This document shows, one piece after another, positions 24,062-39,000 of a DNA stretch of 64,000 nt. Numbering within the stretch: position 1 is the first letter of the stretch; every line of letters starts with the position of its first letter. The stretch covers positions 355,573 through 419,572 of the forward strand of contig MPNW01000013.1 of the NCBI GenBank assembly GCA_011800805.1. The letters run 5' to 3'. The notes below the pieces were generated by a model, which saw nothing but the letters and a program-made list of their open reading frames with translations, made no database searches and was not told the DNA's origin. Both the position numbers and the translations under genes were made by a program. This stretch comes from Hirudo medicinalis (Eukaryota > Annelida > Clitellata > Hirudinida > Hirudinidae).

Positions 24062-27000
24062 AATAATAATAATAATAATAAATCGATTTTGGAACATATA
24101 GCTTGTATAGGCAACGTTTCCAGAATTGGCGACTGTAAGAGTGGCCGGAAGAGGTTTGATGTTCGGAGTTCGCAACCCACTGACCAAATGACTGTGGGTC
24201 AGGGAAGGACGATCAAAGATATCAACAACTTTTTCTGATGCAGCTTGGGTGGATTTTCTCTTGGGATAATGCAGCGCACTGCATAAGGGATGCCTGCCCT
24301 GATGTTCCCCCATAAGCTTCATAAGTTTCAGCAGCTAGCAAGGGCCTAGTATAACTCCTCTCCCGGAAGTAAGATATGGTTTGCGGTCGGAATCCATTCA
24401 AACTTGTGGGATCTAGGTGGCGGATTTCCTTGGTACCTGTCGACGTCAAGGATGGGTTCCTGTGAAGAAGAAGCTGATAAAAGCTTTAGCACATCATAGA
24501 GCAGAACCAGAAATCGACAAAGATTTTTGACAATTAGAACGGTGGCGGAAATGTGCGCCCTCACCTTTTGCCTTTTGCTTGATGCCAAGCTAGCCTTCAA
24601 ATACTTATCTTCTCCAGCTGCGTCTGTGCCGTGTGAAAGGTTATTTTTCCATTTCTGGACATGTTGTGAATAACAAACGTGTTTCTCTGTCTCCAGACAA
24701 CATCAACAGACTCGTTTGCCTCAGCAACTGGATAAATGAATTAATAAACCACTAAAAACTATTTCTAAACTAGTATTATGACTATTGTTTTATGAATAAA
24801 TTTTAAATATAATGGGAAATTATTTGAAAAATAAGATGGTGCCATTAATTACACGTTAATCTAATATTAAAAAAACTTGATCATTAATCGAGATTTAAAA
24901 AATTAATCGATCTGCAGCCCTAATGATAATAACAAAGGTGATGATAATGATGGTGATGATGATGATGATGATGATGGTGATCGTTATGGTGGTGATGATG
25001 ATGATGATGATAATAAGAATATAATATAATAATAATATTAATTTTTTTCAATGAGAGAGTTTCGGAAGTTTGAGACGGCGGTGGCAATCAAAACATGACT
25101 GGAGAGAGGTAGTCTCAGGGAGCCTTTATAAGACCATAGACGGGTATGGATTAAGATAATTTTCCAAGGGTATTGGAAGGAGTGAGTGGATTGCAGCTGT
25201 TGTCCCCAGAATTCTATGCATTCATTACATCCGACGCATGAAGATCCGAGCTGCTGCCTTGCCCTGCAGACTTAGATCTTCAAGGAACCCGCGGAATCCA
25301 CAAGATATGGATGTCAATCTCTTGAATCTCTAGGGCACATGATCCAGAAATTCCCAAGAACAGATGGCCCACGACATAAGAGACACAAGGGCGTTTTGAG
25401 AAGATTGGAACATGTACTGAAAGAAAAAGGCTAAACAACAAAAAGAGAGTCTCCTATACCCACAGAGCAGGAACTTAAAATATCAGATCTGTGTGCCTTG
25501 AAAAGCGACAATTACATAGTGTGTAAAGTAGTCGTTATCTCAGATGTTTTAAACTTAGACAGGGAGCATAACAGGAAGTCTCGAAATATGACATCCAAGA
25601 TGTTCATAAGTAGATGTTTAAGAGTGCCCCAGTCTGCACCAGTCTGCACCCGGTTGCATCCGAATATGGGTGCCTTCTGCAATTGGAGAGGTGTCGGTTG
25701 AAAACTCGTTCAGATTCTGGAGAGGTTGCGGCATTCCAAGATCAAACCTCATGAACATTGTGCTCTCTGTTCTCCAACATTCTTAAATATGTAGGGCACA
25801 TAAGAGCCACCGAAAGAAGAATAGGTCTGTGAAAATAATTGCGAATTTACGAAAACATTAATCGTTGGTGTTACTCGGTGTTGTTGCAATTTTTGGTGAC
25901 TGCTTTCCTTTCCTTAATTCATATCCAGGGAGATGTCGGATCCTAATAAACTTTTCGGAGAGGTTTTCGGATGATGCATGTTTTTTATGTTTGTGAGGTC
26001 GAGAAATTAAACTAAAACTAAAAACAATGATAATGACAACAACAAAAACAACAATAATAATAATAATAATAATTATTATTATTATTATATTATCTAATAA
26101 CCAGAATAGTAATGCATTATTATTAATATTATTATTATTATTATCATTAAATTTAGATAAAATATAAAATTAAAATAGGATTATTAAAGTTATTATTTGA
26201 TTAATATATATTATATAAGTAGTTACAGTCATAATATAACATTATAATATTTAAGTTTATTAAGCATAACATTAAATGAGGCAATCTAACTTTACGGATT
26301 ACTTGTTTATCGAATCCGTGGTCTTTTAGTCAAATTTTAAAATATGCAACAGTTATAAATGTTAGCATTTTACAGAGAAACATTTTATGGCAATGACCAC
26401 CGTAATTTCAAGGAGGTGCAAATGTGCTTTACACATTTGCATTTTATGTAACTTCCAAAATGATGAGCGAATGAGGGAAATGGTGACGTTGTTTTTACTT
26501 ATCACTATTTTAAATGATCGTGCAATAATTTCAATTCGTTGAGTACGAAGATCGTTGTTGTTTAATTGTCTTTAATTGTTCAATAATAATTATTTATTGT
26601 GCTAATTTCTCATTTCGTTTACTCTCAATCAATTATTTTAGCATAAAAAAACACCCGAGCTATAGATGAAGATCTTTCTCACTTGAAAGCACTTTAAAAT
26701 AGCTCATCAGGCCACCAAAGCTACTCATATTCCAATCAATTATTAATGGCTTAATTTGATTTTTATGCTCACACATTAATTTTGTGATTAGAAATAAATA
26801 TGTGGAATAAATAAGTTATGGAAGGATATTTATAAATACCCAACCAAGTAAGAATTCTCGTTCCATCATCATTGGTTTCCTAGCGACAAAGTCATCTATT
26901 CCAGCTTGTACATCAAATGTGATCGTCGTCTACATATACACGGAAAGAGTTGCTGTGCTTCTTGTAACGCTCTCCTAATGGTGGGCATGAAACTCCAAAC

Positions 27001-30000
27001 CATATTAATTATTAAATGATGCAACAAATTTATAATTTAACCCTCTTATTTACAGTAATTTGTCATGTTTATTAATAAGATGATCATTGCGAAATTATTT
27101 GAAAATAATGCAACTTGCATTAGCAAACAATGATAATTTAATAATAATAAGAAAATAAATATTTTTGTTACTATGTCTTATTTATAAACAGCATTGAAAG
27201 AATGCACAACTCCAAAATATTTTTAAATTTCCAGAAGGGTAAACAAGAAGTGGGCAATAAAAATTAACACTGAATGAATAAAATCCATTAAACGAACTCA
27301 TGATTGACAATGAATATTTTTCTTTGAACTCTGTAAATATCCAAAAGGGATTCATTCTGGACAAAAATTCATTCAATGTTGATTCAAAATTAAAAATATT
27401 TTTTTTATATTTTAAAAGTAACCGAAATCTGCAAAAGTCCGACTAAACAATTAGCAGCCGATTTTTTTACTCCTACGTTCTCCAGTTTGACTGACTTGCA
27501 AGTACTTTAGGCCACAAGCTTTAATAAAGTCTTTAATAAAGATATCAGTGAAAGAACAGGTCAAGTTCGCACTAACTAACTAAAATGTCAAAATTCCAGG
27601 ATTTAGTTACAATAAGGATTATTAATAAAATAAGGATTTACCAATGAGTAACCGGGGGCTACTGAACAGTGCCAAGTCACAAGTGTATATCTTGTCACCT
27701 GTACTGCTTGAAAAGTACAGTGGGTGATCGGTTAACGAACAGTCCGGTTAACGAACAAATCGGATAACGAACACTTACATGAAAGATTTTTGTGTTCGGA
27801 CAACGAACACATATTCGGATAACGAACTTAAACGAATATCACGGAGCGGTTACCGGTAAGCGGAAATCTGCTGTCNGGAAAATCCTGAAAAAGAGAGAAA
27901 AGCAATCGACATTGGACATGTTCTTTAAGGCCCCATAAACAAAAAATGAAAAGGCCTGATTAATATACAAGACTATATAAATATGTATTGTTTTTTTAAT
28001 AAATTTACTAAGAAATTATACATAATTTGTTTTTAATTTCAGTTTTAAGGGTCTCCGGAACGAATTAATTGATTTCACATAAAATCTATGGTAAATCGAT
28101 GATCGGTTAACGAACAATTCGGATAGCGAACATTGTCTTGGAACGGATTATGTTCGTTAACCAATCACCCACTGTATATCATGAAGGTTGTTTTCCAAAG
28201 ACTGAAATGTTACGCTTTTGTGTACTGATCCAGCTGGTATAAGTAAAGATAAAAGGTGTGAATGAATCACTATTTCGAATAACAACGGATCTATCGGCTT
28301 GTACCACGATTTAAGAAACGCCATTAAAATCTTCAGAAAGGGAATGCGATTCAAACATGCCATTGAACGACATCTACTTAATATGTCATTAATAGAGATG
28401 TGGTTCTCATGCATTCTTATGTAATTATTATATATTCTGATATCAGTCTTGCACTTCTTACATGCAGAAAAATTCCAGTTTCTTCACTCCCACCACTCTG
28501 TTTGGTTTCATTTATTCATTTGACTTACAAAGAAGTGGAGTTAAATTTACATAGAAACTAGAGAATAAGTCCTTTGAGTGAAACCTCGTTCGTGACTTTT
28601 GAGGACTTTTATACATTGTCTGAAAATTGTTTAAATTTGAACCAGTAGATGCCCGTTTTAAGTTTATAAATGCAAAATATTTACAAATTAATTGCTTTAG
28701 GTATTAATTCACGTTGTATATTTGAACAAATAAGTTAATCCTCCAAATAAATGAAATGGATGATGTTAACATGAGCTTCATGCAATATCGGATCTATATC
28801 ATGTCTTTTCATGAATAATCTGATAATAATACCAGCAATACGTAATAAGAATGACAACAATAATTCATGCCTAATCTCTTAATTGTCTCCGTTTACAACT
28901 CGATGCTTCTCGACGTGGTAATGACCGGGAAAGTTCAATCATGACCATCTTGATAAAATTACATTAAAAAGCTCTACCCTTAGAGTTAATCCCGAAAATT
29001 AGTTCGCACTGAAACGAAAATAGCAATTGCGGGAACCATTCATCACGCCATTGCTAAATTAAGACAGCCCAAATATTTTCTTCCTTTTGGGTGCAAATTT
29101 TTAAACTTACAAATCACCTCAAAAATGTTTAAAAACAAAAACAAAGCAAAAACTAATAATTCTGATTAACTGGCTTTTGTTAGCATTTATAACGTTGGCA
29201 TAGAAAGGTTGTTTTACGTTAAAATTTAAGTCGTTACGGTGTTTTTGGAAAAAAAAGTGATGTTGCGACCATATTTATTGTCCAAATCGAAATATTTGGT
29301 TGACCATAAAATATGTGCTAAAGCAATAAGTTATCCACGCCCTCCATCATCTTCAGGTTCGATGTGTTCGATTATCCGAATGAAAAAATTAACCAACTTC
29401 TAATAATCGACGCCCTACTGTAGTTAAGCAGCTGGGAAGCCGAAAAGTGGATAAAATATGGAAAGGTAAAAGTACATACATTATTATAGCGATTACAATA
29501 ATTAAATCTGCATGATTTCTATGCACACCGGTAAGAGATCAGAGAAGCCTTGGCAAATTTATCTGTCAAATCTTTTAACTCAAGAAAAATGTCAATAAAA
29601 TGGAAAGATGTAATCGTTCTTCCATTCGAGAATCACATTGTTTATGATACAACTTCTGATCACTAAGCACGACTTTCATCTTAGAACGTTTTCACTTTGT
29701 AGGGAATATATTAAGAAACATTCCGGAAAATACAATGATGTTTAAGAAGCCGTTATGCATTCATTAGAAATACAAATTAAAAAAGAAAGAAAAGGAACGT
29801 CTTTTCCTAATATTATTATAATTACGTAATAATATTATTATAATTATATAATATTATAATTTTTATATTATTGCCATAATTATATAATATTATTATTATT
29901 ATTAATAATATTATTATTATATTATTGCCATAATTATATAATAATATTATTATAATTATATAATATTATTATTATTATTACTTTACTATTAATTTATTTT

Positions 30001-33000
30001 TTAAATGCATTTAAGTAATGCTTATAATAATAATTCTGTTGGTAAAACGGTCGCTGCATATATATTCCGCTCCAGATAAGTGTTAGGTTAATTAATATTG
30101 GGAGATGAAGCGATTTTAAAAGATGTTTAAATTGTGCCAGTCTTTTGCCATAGAAATAAATAAACACTTTTATTTAAAGTTGCAAGATCAATTGGCATCT
30201 CCATAATAATTGCAATTTCAAGTTGCAATTTTCGAGCTGCACGTTCATTCTTCAGGTTGTTTCAAGACATTTTTCAAAATATTTACAAGATGCTTCTTTA
30301 AATTCTCCAATGAGAAATTGAAAAATGATTTCCATTTAACTTTCGTTAACAGAAAAGTTTAAATAATCCACAAACTCTGATTAGGCACAATCAATTCATT
30401 CATATTTGTTCACTCGTTTTAAGAGCGCCCTTCCTACTTGACGACTCAACCCATAATTCGCTTTGGACATCTTTTTACGATCTTTGGAAGTTAATCGTAA
30501 ATACTCAACTCATGCATATATAAATAGAGATATATTGTTTTGTTATAACCCTTTAATAATTTCATTTTGATAACATTGGCCCGAATTCATTGAAAACAGT
30601 GCCAAAGATGTAGTTGACCGCCTCATGTTTTATTACAACGACCAGGAACCACCAATGAAAGGTAAATTTCAATATTATGTGCAAAATTACTTTTTCTAAA
30701 TAACTCACCCAATAGACGAGATGCGCTTTTTAATTTATTGGAGTTTCAACATTCAAATAAAAATTAAAATATAATTTAACATTTTCTACGGCTTCGTTCC
30801 TAAGCATTTTATCTTTTGTCCGACATGCTGTGATTCATTGTCATTTGGGGTTTTAAAGTAAGAAATATGAAAAATTGCTTTACTCAAATTTTCAAAATCT
30901 CCAGAAAGTTCTTGAATAATTAAATTGAATTCAAAAGTGCTTTTGAATTGATTTTATTTCCTTGAATTTGTTTGATCGTTTTTATTAAGTAGCTTAGAAT
31001 GAAAATTAAATTCTATGGTGCAACAAAATGAGATGATTTCTAATAAGTTCATGTCATAATTACTGCCTTTTCTGTCCAGCGTATTACTTGTATTACACCC
31101 ATTTGCGCTAACCAAAACTCTCGTATAAACAAAATTCTGTCACCAACCAAAAAAAAAAAAAAAAAAGAATAACATTTATAACGACGTCAACTTTTTATTC
31201 ATTTTTAGACAGGCCTACGGAAGTGAAGCTGGGTATTTACATCAACAGTTTCTACTCCATCAGTGAACAAACTATGGTAAATAATTTATAACTGATAATT
31301 TATTTCCTCTGCCTTAATTGGCAATAGCTTTATCATAATAATCGCATTAATTCTTCACTAAGATGTGCATTTTGTAAAGTGTTAGAAAAGAGTCAGTTTA
31401 GAACATTTCAATAACCGACTAAAAAATATTAAATTAAATAAGCTTTTTAAATATATATATATATATATATTTAAATAATTATATATATGTATAAAGAAAT
31501 ATTTATGTAATTAATTAAATATTTATGTAAATATTTAGATATAAATATTTATATTTATATATTTAAATTTACTTAATTTGGTATAAAGGTATAGGCATAT
31601 AAAAAAATTAAAGGTATAAATAAATCCAGAAAGGATTGCCAGGCATACCGGTGCATAGAATACACCACCATGATTTGGGAATCAATTCAGCAAGCGAAGA
31701 GGAACTGCTTAAGCCTATGCGTCGTGAGTCTTGACCTATCAAACACGCATGGGTAAGTGCCACATCAACCTCTCTGGAAAACGTTGGAAAACCATCACAC
31801 ACCAAGACCCGTCATCAACATCCTTCGAGAGTATTTCGGAGGGTTCGTGATGGGGTTTTCAAAGATGGCTTTTATAAAAAAGTGGATTCCGCTCCAGGTG
31901 CGCCATTTCTCCGTGTCTTTTTTGTTGTCGATGCAGGTCCTTCTAAGAATTTCTACACGTCTTCAATTAAAGCGTTCATGGACATTAGTAATGAACAAAA
32001 AGCAGGCAGTTCAGAGGAGCCTGGGCAAAATGAACGATCAGATCGAGTGGTGCAGAATGGCCTTCAAACCTGCGAAATCCAAGAGTCTAACACGAGGGAA
32101 AATTGCAGTGATGTCTTCTTTCAGGTGGCGGTTCAACAAATCCAGACTATTCAGGAAAAGCCAGTGAAAAGCCTAGGGGAGTGTTTGATGCAACCATCAA
32201 GGACAGAAATCAGGAAGCTGCTACATGGAAATTGATGAATGAGAGTTTGGAAGCGATTAGTGGAGAGTCCCTTTCCTGAAGATTCAAGATATGGCTAAAA
32301 CAGTTTGTGCCCCTTTAGATCTTGGAGAAAATTCAATGCCCAAGAGGAAACAAAAAAGTCAAAAGAAGTTCTGATCTTTGAAGAGATATGAGGCCCTGTC
32401 CAAAAGATCTAAATCTAAACCATCATCCAAGAGAGGAAAAGGGAGATAGAAATTGCCAGAATCACAAAAGCAGTACAACAAGTCCAACAAGAACAATGGA
32501 AAACGTGGAATGAAGCCTTGCAGAGATCGATCTCATGGAACGATCTATGGAGCATGCCACCGCTCCGCTGTCTTTTGTGATCAGATCCCTGTACGACCAA
32601 CTACCCTCTCGTGACAACCTGCGAAAATGGAGGTTGGTAGAAGATGTGTGCTCTGTGGAGAGATCCAGACGCTTTGGCATGTCCTGTCAAACTGTAAGTA
32701 TGCTTTAGTACAAGGTCGGTATGCATAAGATCGGAATGAGACAATATTCCCAGGTGATTTATGAGAGTGGACTTAGTCCAGAAACAGTAATGGCATCCAC
32801 GAAGGCAGATACATCATCTTGGTGGAGCTGACTGTCTCTTGGAAAAACAAAATAGAGCAAAGCAACAAGAAGAATCCAATCCAATCAAAGAAGACAAGTA
32901 TTCTGAGCTCACGATGAATCTGATAGACAAAAACAGAGAGTACAGAGTGCACTTCTTGGCCATTGAAGTTGGAGCACAAGATTTGTTGGCAGGTCCAGTT

Positions 33001-36000
33001 AGACCTTCCTCAGAGAAACTGTCCTGCTGATTCTCGTGTGATCTCGCATGGTCTAATGGTTAAGACTTCGCCATCTCATGATGGCAGCACGGATTCGAAT
33101 CCAGTTTTGGATCCTAATCATCTAGAGGTAACGGACGTTAACAACAAGAACAAAAAAACAAGGCCGACTCTCGTTGCGTAGAAAAGAGTTCTCGGAGAAA
33201 AAGGAATGGAAATGGAAGGTGATTTTAGGGGACAAGGGCATGGAGGTGAGAGCTAACAATCCAGCAGGGACACCCGACTGATCACCGGGTGCGGCCCAAC
33301 CCCAGAGAGCGTCAGGAGATCAGGGCCGAAACGCTCAAAGACTCCTCCGAGGATTCCCTGCTGGAGCTCCGCAGTCCCCGAGTTTCTTAATCTATTTAAT
33401 ATTTCCATTTACCCACTTGAAGTTTTTATTGACAGCTTTACTGTGTTTCTTTCGCCTGCCAATTTTCCCGCTGTCTTGGGACTACGTGCCCCCCAATTAT
33501 GAAATTTTGTGCTTTCATAATTTTCTCACAATAATTCATAATTTTCATGCTGCTCTCAAAAACTTATTGACTTTTTTTTATTTGCTTCTACAAGATGCGA
33601 CATAATTTTGTGACTCTAAAAGGTTTCAAACATATGCTCATCCCTCTTCTTTATTTTATTGCTTTTCTTTCAACGAGAAACTCCTTTAAATATATTTTCG
33701 CTCAAAATTTTCAGGGTAATTTTGAGTAATTTAAAGGGCTATAATTGGTTAGAACTTAAATAACGCGTCATTAAAATTTAGATTAAATCAACATTATTAT
33801 GTTGATTATTAGGAAGATGCAATTTAAACACAGTGATAAACATGAAATGGCTTCAACGAAAATTGAAATTGAGCATTTCAAGAAAACGTTGTAGGTCTTA
33901 AAAGTTCAAACTTTACAATTATTCTGCATAAAAAAAGCATAGGGAAGCTGAGATTTTTATATTCCATGTTTCAAGAACCTGTCAGATAACTTGCATGAAA
34001 TTAAACAACCACAAGAGAATGAGAGGAAAAAGATGCGAAAGTGGAGTGTCTGAAAAGGCACTTGTTTGGGAAAATATTGTTTCATGCACTTTGTATCGGC
34101 GTTTGTTCGCTTCTTGTTTCATTCAGCAGAGGCAAATATCATTTTCAATGAGTGACATTATAATGGTTTGCGCACCATCAGAGCAAACATAATTTTCGAC
34201 ATCAATGGAGAACAGCACATCCATAATACCCATCGTTTATTTCATCAGAATTTGGAAGGCCTCTATTGTCTGGCCTAGCACAATAATGTATGAACAAATA
34301 CTCTTTAATAAACAACATTGCTGCTGATAAATTTGCTTTTTGCTGGTATCTTTGAAGCTCAAAAGAGAGAACCTCGAGCTAATACATGAGTCAGTTATTT
34401 TTGTCTTGATATTTTCCCAATTTATAAAGTACTTGAGAAAGAAAACTTAGAAAACAATGTATACCTGTGCTTTTTCATTCAGAGATGGATGAAGAATTGA
34501 AACAGCAAACGAATGCACATCGAAATAATAAAGTAATAACCCCACACGAATTCGTTACATTAATATTTTACTATGTATATATATTTTGTTCTTAAATTAA
34601 TCTGAAAGCTCATCCACCTCAAAGTTTATTGAAGGTTGAAATGAAACGACCTTCCGCTGACCACGAAGTTCACCACGCATGTTATCAACCAAAATATATG
34701 TGCCACGAGTTTATTAAAATCAAAATTCATCAAAATGATGAATAAGGACTTGCAAGATGCGCAAGACCAGCATGAGGACATGATTTCTTGGCTCCTCGCC
34801 TAAACAATAAGTACATTTATATAGCGCTATAACTGCGAGTTTCAAGGGTTCTTAAATAGGTGTTTGATTGGAATTTATTAAAATATATCAGTAATTTAAA
34901 ATATATAAATAAGTGCTTGCATTTTCAAAGAAAATGTTCTGTGGAGAAAATATCTTTTGGTTCATTTATATGATTTAAGAGGTGAGCATGAATACACGAG
35001 AGTTGTTCGTCTCGACATTTTATGAATGGACGTTGCCTGTAAGCTAGATCCCATGTCAGATCATACTCGCCTCTTTATAAACGATATTTCTGAGCAGCAC
35101 CCTTTCTCAAACCAAAACTTCCCATTTTTATTCGCATAAACTTACATAGCGTCTGTCAATAAGGCAAAGAATCATTAGTTAGTAATATTAGTCTAGTAAA
35201 ATCTCTTTCAAAGAATCTGATGTCAGTAAAATAAAAAATCGACAAAGTCAAACATAATTCAGCCACCAATCTCAGTCAAAGACTTGCAAAAGACACGGAC
35301 AAATAAAGCTGTTTTTAAATGCAATCCTCAGCAGAATTTTATTTCAATGGTTTGGTGTAAAAAAAAAACAGCAACAACGAACTTTTCGTTTTCGTCCTCG
35401 AAGCGGTCACATTGATTTTGAAGTTAAGTTATTCTGGCTGAAATTGAATATCAAAGATAAATTTCGTAATTTAAGTGAGGCTTAAATGATTAAAAAGTAT
35501 CGCATATTATTGTTATTTATAAAGTAATCATTGCAATGCAAAATGTGCATCGATTAAAGTCATTACTTTGTCTGGCGTGCTTTGTTTAGTAGTTATTGTA
35601 ATAATGACGATATTAATAAGATGAATATTATTGCTTCAAGGACTATTCTGTCAGCATGTACCTGCGACAATTCTGGAGAGATCCTAGGCTGATGTTTCCT
35701 CCTATTTACAATAAAACTTTCGAAATAAGGATGGGAGAAACAAGTCTCAACCGGGTCTGGATTCCCGACACTTTCTTCAGAAACGAAAAGAGAGCTACTT
35801 TTCACGAGGTGACGGTCAACAATCGACTCATGCGCCTCAATGCTACTGGTCACCTCTGGTATGTCACCAAGTGAGTATCCACGTAATTTTGCATAATTAT
35901 TTAACATTATTTAACGACATGTGAATGCGAAAAATGCTCGTGTCATGTATATGATGAATCTCATGCTGTTGCTGCTTCAAGCCTTTACTGGAAGAAATTA

Positions 36001-39000
36001 TCATAAAGAAGAATTTGTTTGATGTTCGGTTTACTGTGAACTGAAAAGATTAATCAACTGAGAATTACACATTTAATAAAAATATAAAAAACGATATTTG
36101 GTACTTATTGCGTAGGAAATATTTGAAAAGTCGTTTTAAATAATCCTTCCATAATAAAGTAGATCAGTGATTAAAACCTCATCCAAAAGATAACTTGAAC
36201 CCGATGATGACGATGACGATGATGATGATAACACATCATTAAAATGTAAATATTTCATATTTCCTAGAATAATTTTGTTACAGTTCATTCAAAATACATG
36301 AAATTAAATTAGTTCAAATGAAAATTGAAGAGAGAATCGAGTTCAGAAGTCAAGTGACAGGCTATTGAAGGAGGATGACACCAGAAAACGAAGGAATTGG
36401 GAAGTTTTGAAAGAACATTAGAACGACCATTTAATGCTCTGGTAATGGAGGAGCAGACTAAATATTGCATCCATGGAAGATGAATATTTAAAATGATGAC
36501 GTAATAAGTGCAATATTTGAGGGGGGGGAATGCCCATTATTTGAGAACTGAGGGAGGTGAGAGGGAATTGCTTAAACTTCGATAGCAGTATGTATGACTG
36601 CAAAATACACGTAATGGCAGGATCAAATAAACCGGCTTGATAGTGAATCGACAATGAGCAAGTCATTTTATCAAAAGGCTTAATGACTTCGGTAGCGACA
36701 TATGATATTTCGTTCTTAATAATAATAATATTTTTATTACATCGAGTATTTTGTCGAATTTTTCTTTAACAATTGATCAAACAATTAGTTAACATCCATA
36801 CATATTTTAATAAGTCCACTATGTCATTATTAACAATGACATATTTTAATATATTTTTGACCTTTTTTATGAAATCCATATTTTGCACTAAAAATCTGCC
36901 ACTTTTGAGGAGGACCCTTCAAGGGATCAGTATTGTTTTGTGATTCTTTCCTGAACATTCAATTCACAAAGGGAATGATTCTGGTATTCAGTGAACTACA
37001 CTGCTACACTGTTCCATTAAAGATGAAAAAGACAATAATCGATGAATTTTCAAAAGTAAGTGCGATTCGTTAAAGATAAAAAAGATTTGATCACAAATGT
37101 TAGCAAATTACCAAGGATTGAAAAAGTTTAGAGTTTTTAGAAACATCTGCATCGAAATCTTAGCGGTGAGGCTCAAAGATCTCCCAAGTGGAGAAAGCCA
37201 CCTAACTTCAACAATTTTAAAGCAAAAGTGGCTTATGCTTTTGTGTTTATTTTCGACCTTATTCGAAAATTCTCACAATTTACATAAATTCACATTGCGC
37301 CTACTTTCTTTCTGCCCATGAATCTTAACATTAAATTTACTTTCAATCTAAAATAGGTGACAAAAAATATTGTGTGAAAATAGTATGAACCACCAAATTA
37401 TTACAAATACGAAGATTATTCAGGATTTTAACGGCGTCATCTAGAAACATTCAACTGACTTTTAGCAAAGAAATCCATTTAGTGTAAGAATGTATGATAA
37501 TATATTGTAATTGGATTTAATATTGCTCACTCTTGTTTTATGTTTTACTTTAAGAATTGACAATTTAATACATCTCAATATTTTGTTTGCCTTTCAACAC
37601 CACTTAAAGATTGACCCGAAACTTCCTAATTTTCCTTTCATCACGAAAAGCTTTTATTTCCTCTTTAGTTTATGAATATTTTATGAAAGTAAAAACGTTT
37701 TCAAATGAAAAAAAAAATGAAAATGCCTGTTTATGTGCAGAAATCGAGGTTGTTTTTTGTGTAGAATTGTATACAATTTTAGAAAGAACCACTCAGCAGC
37801 TCTGACATGTGACAGTTAAACAAATCCTTGTTGCTCATATTGACCACATAAAGAACGTTATAAATGATTGCAATTTATTTACTTTTATTCCACATAATTT
37901 CATAAAATCAATTTTGTCAACCATTGGATGCACAATAAAATAATCTATCAAATTCAAGTGAATTGTGAAATTGCAGTGCATTTCATCCAAGCACAATATA
38001 ATTGTTCAAATATCTGATGAATAGATGGAAGGTTAGTGGCACTCTGCCCTGAACATATTTTATTCAGAGTTTCAGCTGGATTATATCCGAACATAAAAAT
38101 TCTCCATTGAACTTTCGTTCCAAAAAGTTAGGATCACAATGATGGTGGGGTTATTCCAAAGACCTTTGAGGGACGTCCCTAATTACTTTGAGAATAAAAC
38201 ACAATCAAGTTAGAAAAACATTTAGAACGAGTGCGTTTTACGGCTTTCCATTCAGCACTGAAGGTGTTTTTGAAATGATTTTTGCTAAAATGATTAGAAA
38301 ATGTTGAACATTCAATACTTTCTTGACTTTCATTTTCCGCTGAAGTTGACCAAAATACTTCTCTCCTTGCATGGGTTTATAATTATATCTATATCATTTA
38401 TTTTATTTTTTTTGCGAGGAATTAATGAGGTCTCGACGCTAAAAAGAAATAATAACTTCAAGCTACTAATTAATTTACTTAAAAAGCTATCACCACATTT
38501 AGTAAATGTGGACCAAATCTATTGCCATGTTTTTATTATTCGATATTTATATTCGATTTTTTTAATTCCATAATTTTGTTTTACCAAATTTTAAAAGGGG
38601 CTTTTGCAAACTAAAGTAGAATTTTGTGGAATCCCCCAAATTAGAAACCACAAGGCAGCTATAATAAACAGCTTTTAAAAGTTAAAATCTTTCATCTTCC
38701 AGGATATCAGCCACTTTGTCATGTCCCATGAAGTTAGAAAAATATCCATTGGACATTCAAAGTTGTCCGATGATGTTTGAAAGTTGTAAGTTCTTTGTTC
38801 TTGATTTATTCAATTGGTTCTGAAAGTCCATGAATAATTTCAGTCGGATACACAATGGACACCCTTTACTTTACATGGTTGGACAATCCAGTTGATATCG
38901 AGAAAAACTTGGAGATGCCACAATTTAGTCTTCAAGGTCACTACAAAAAAGACTGCTCACAAAACTATACGGCAGGTAATATTTGGAACAATTTCTCAGC

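Larger units (their letters stand above)
18060..30599. other. intron 1 of the chloride-channel gene
   Basis: This 12.5-kb intron lies between the signal-peptide exon and the second exon. It contains a 34-bp tandem repeat, a piggyBac-like element with nested SINEs, a hAT remnant, an R2-like LINE remnant, a pogo/Tigger MITE and several trinucleotide arrays, each listed separately. The remaining parts (18.1-19.5, 19.7-21.6, 23.1-23.9, 28.2-29.8 kb) are AT-rich and I see no supported exon in them. An open frame at 18775-19089 has no recognisable domain. Confidence 0.7.

Noticed and set aside
23917..24322. Open frames rich in Asn/Asp or Leu on both strands
   Set aside because: They are translations of a compound trinucleotide array.
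33041..33105. Functional tRNA gene
   Set aside because: A and B boxes are present, but the acceptor stem does not pair and the sequence continues as a repeat body.
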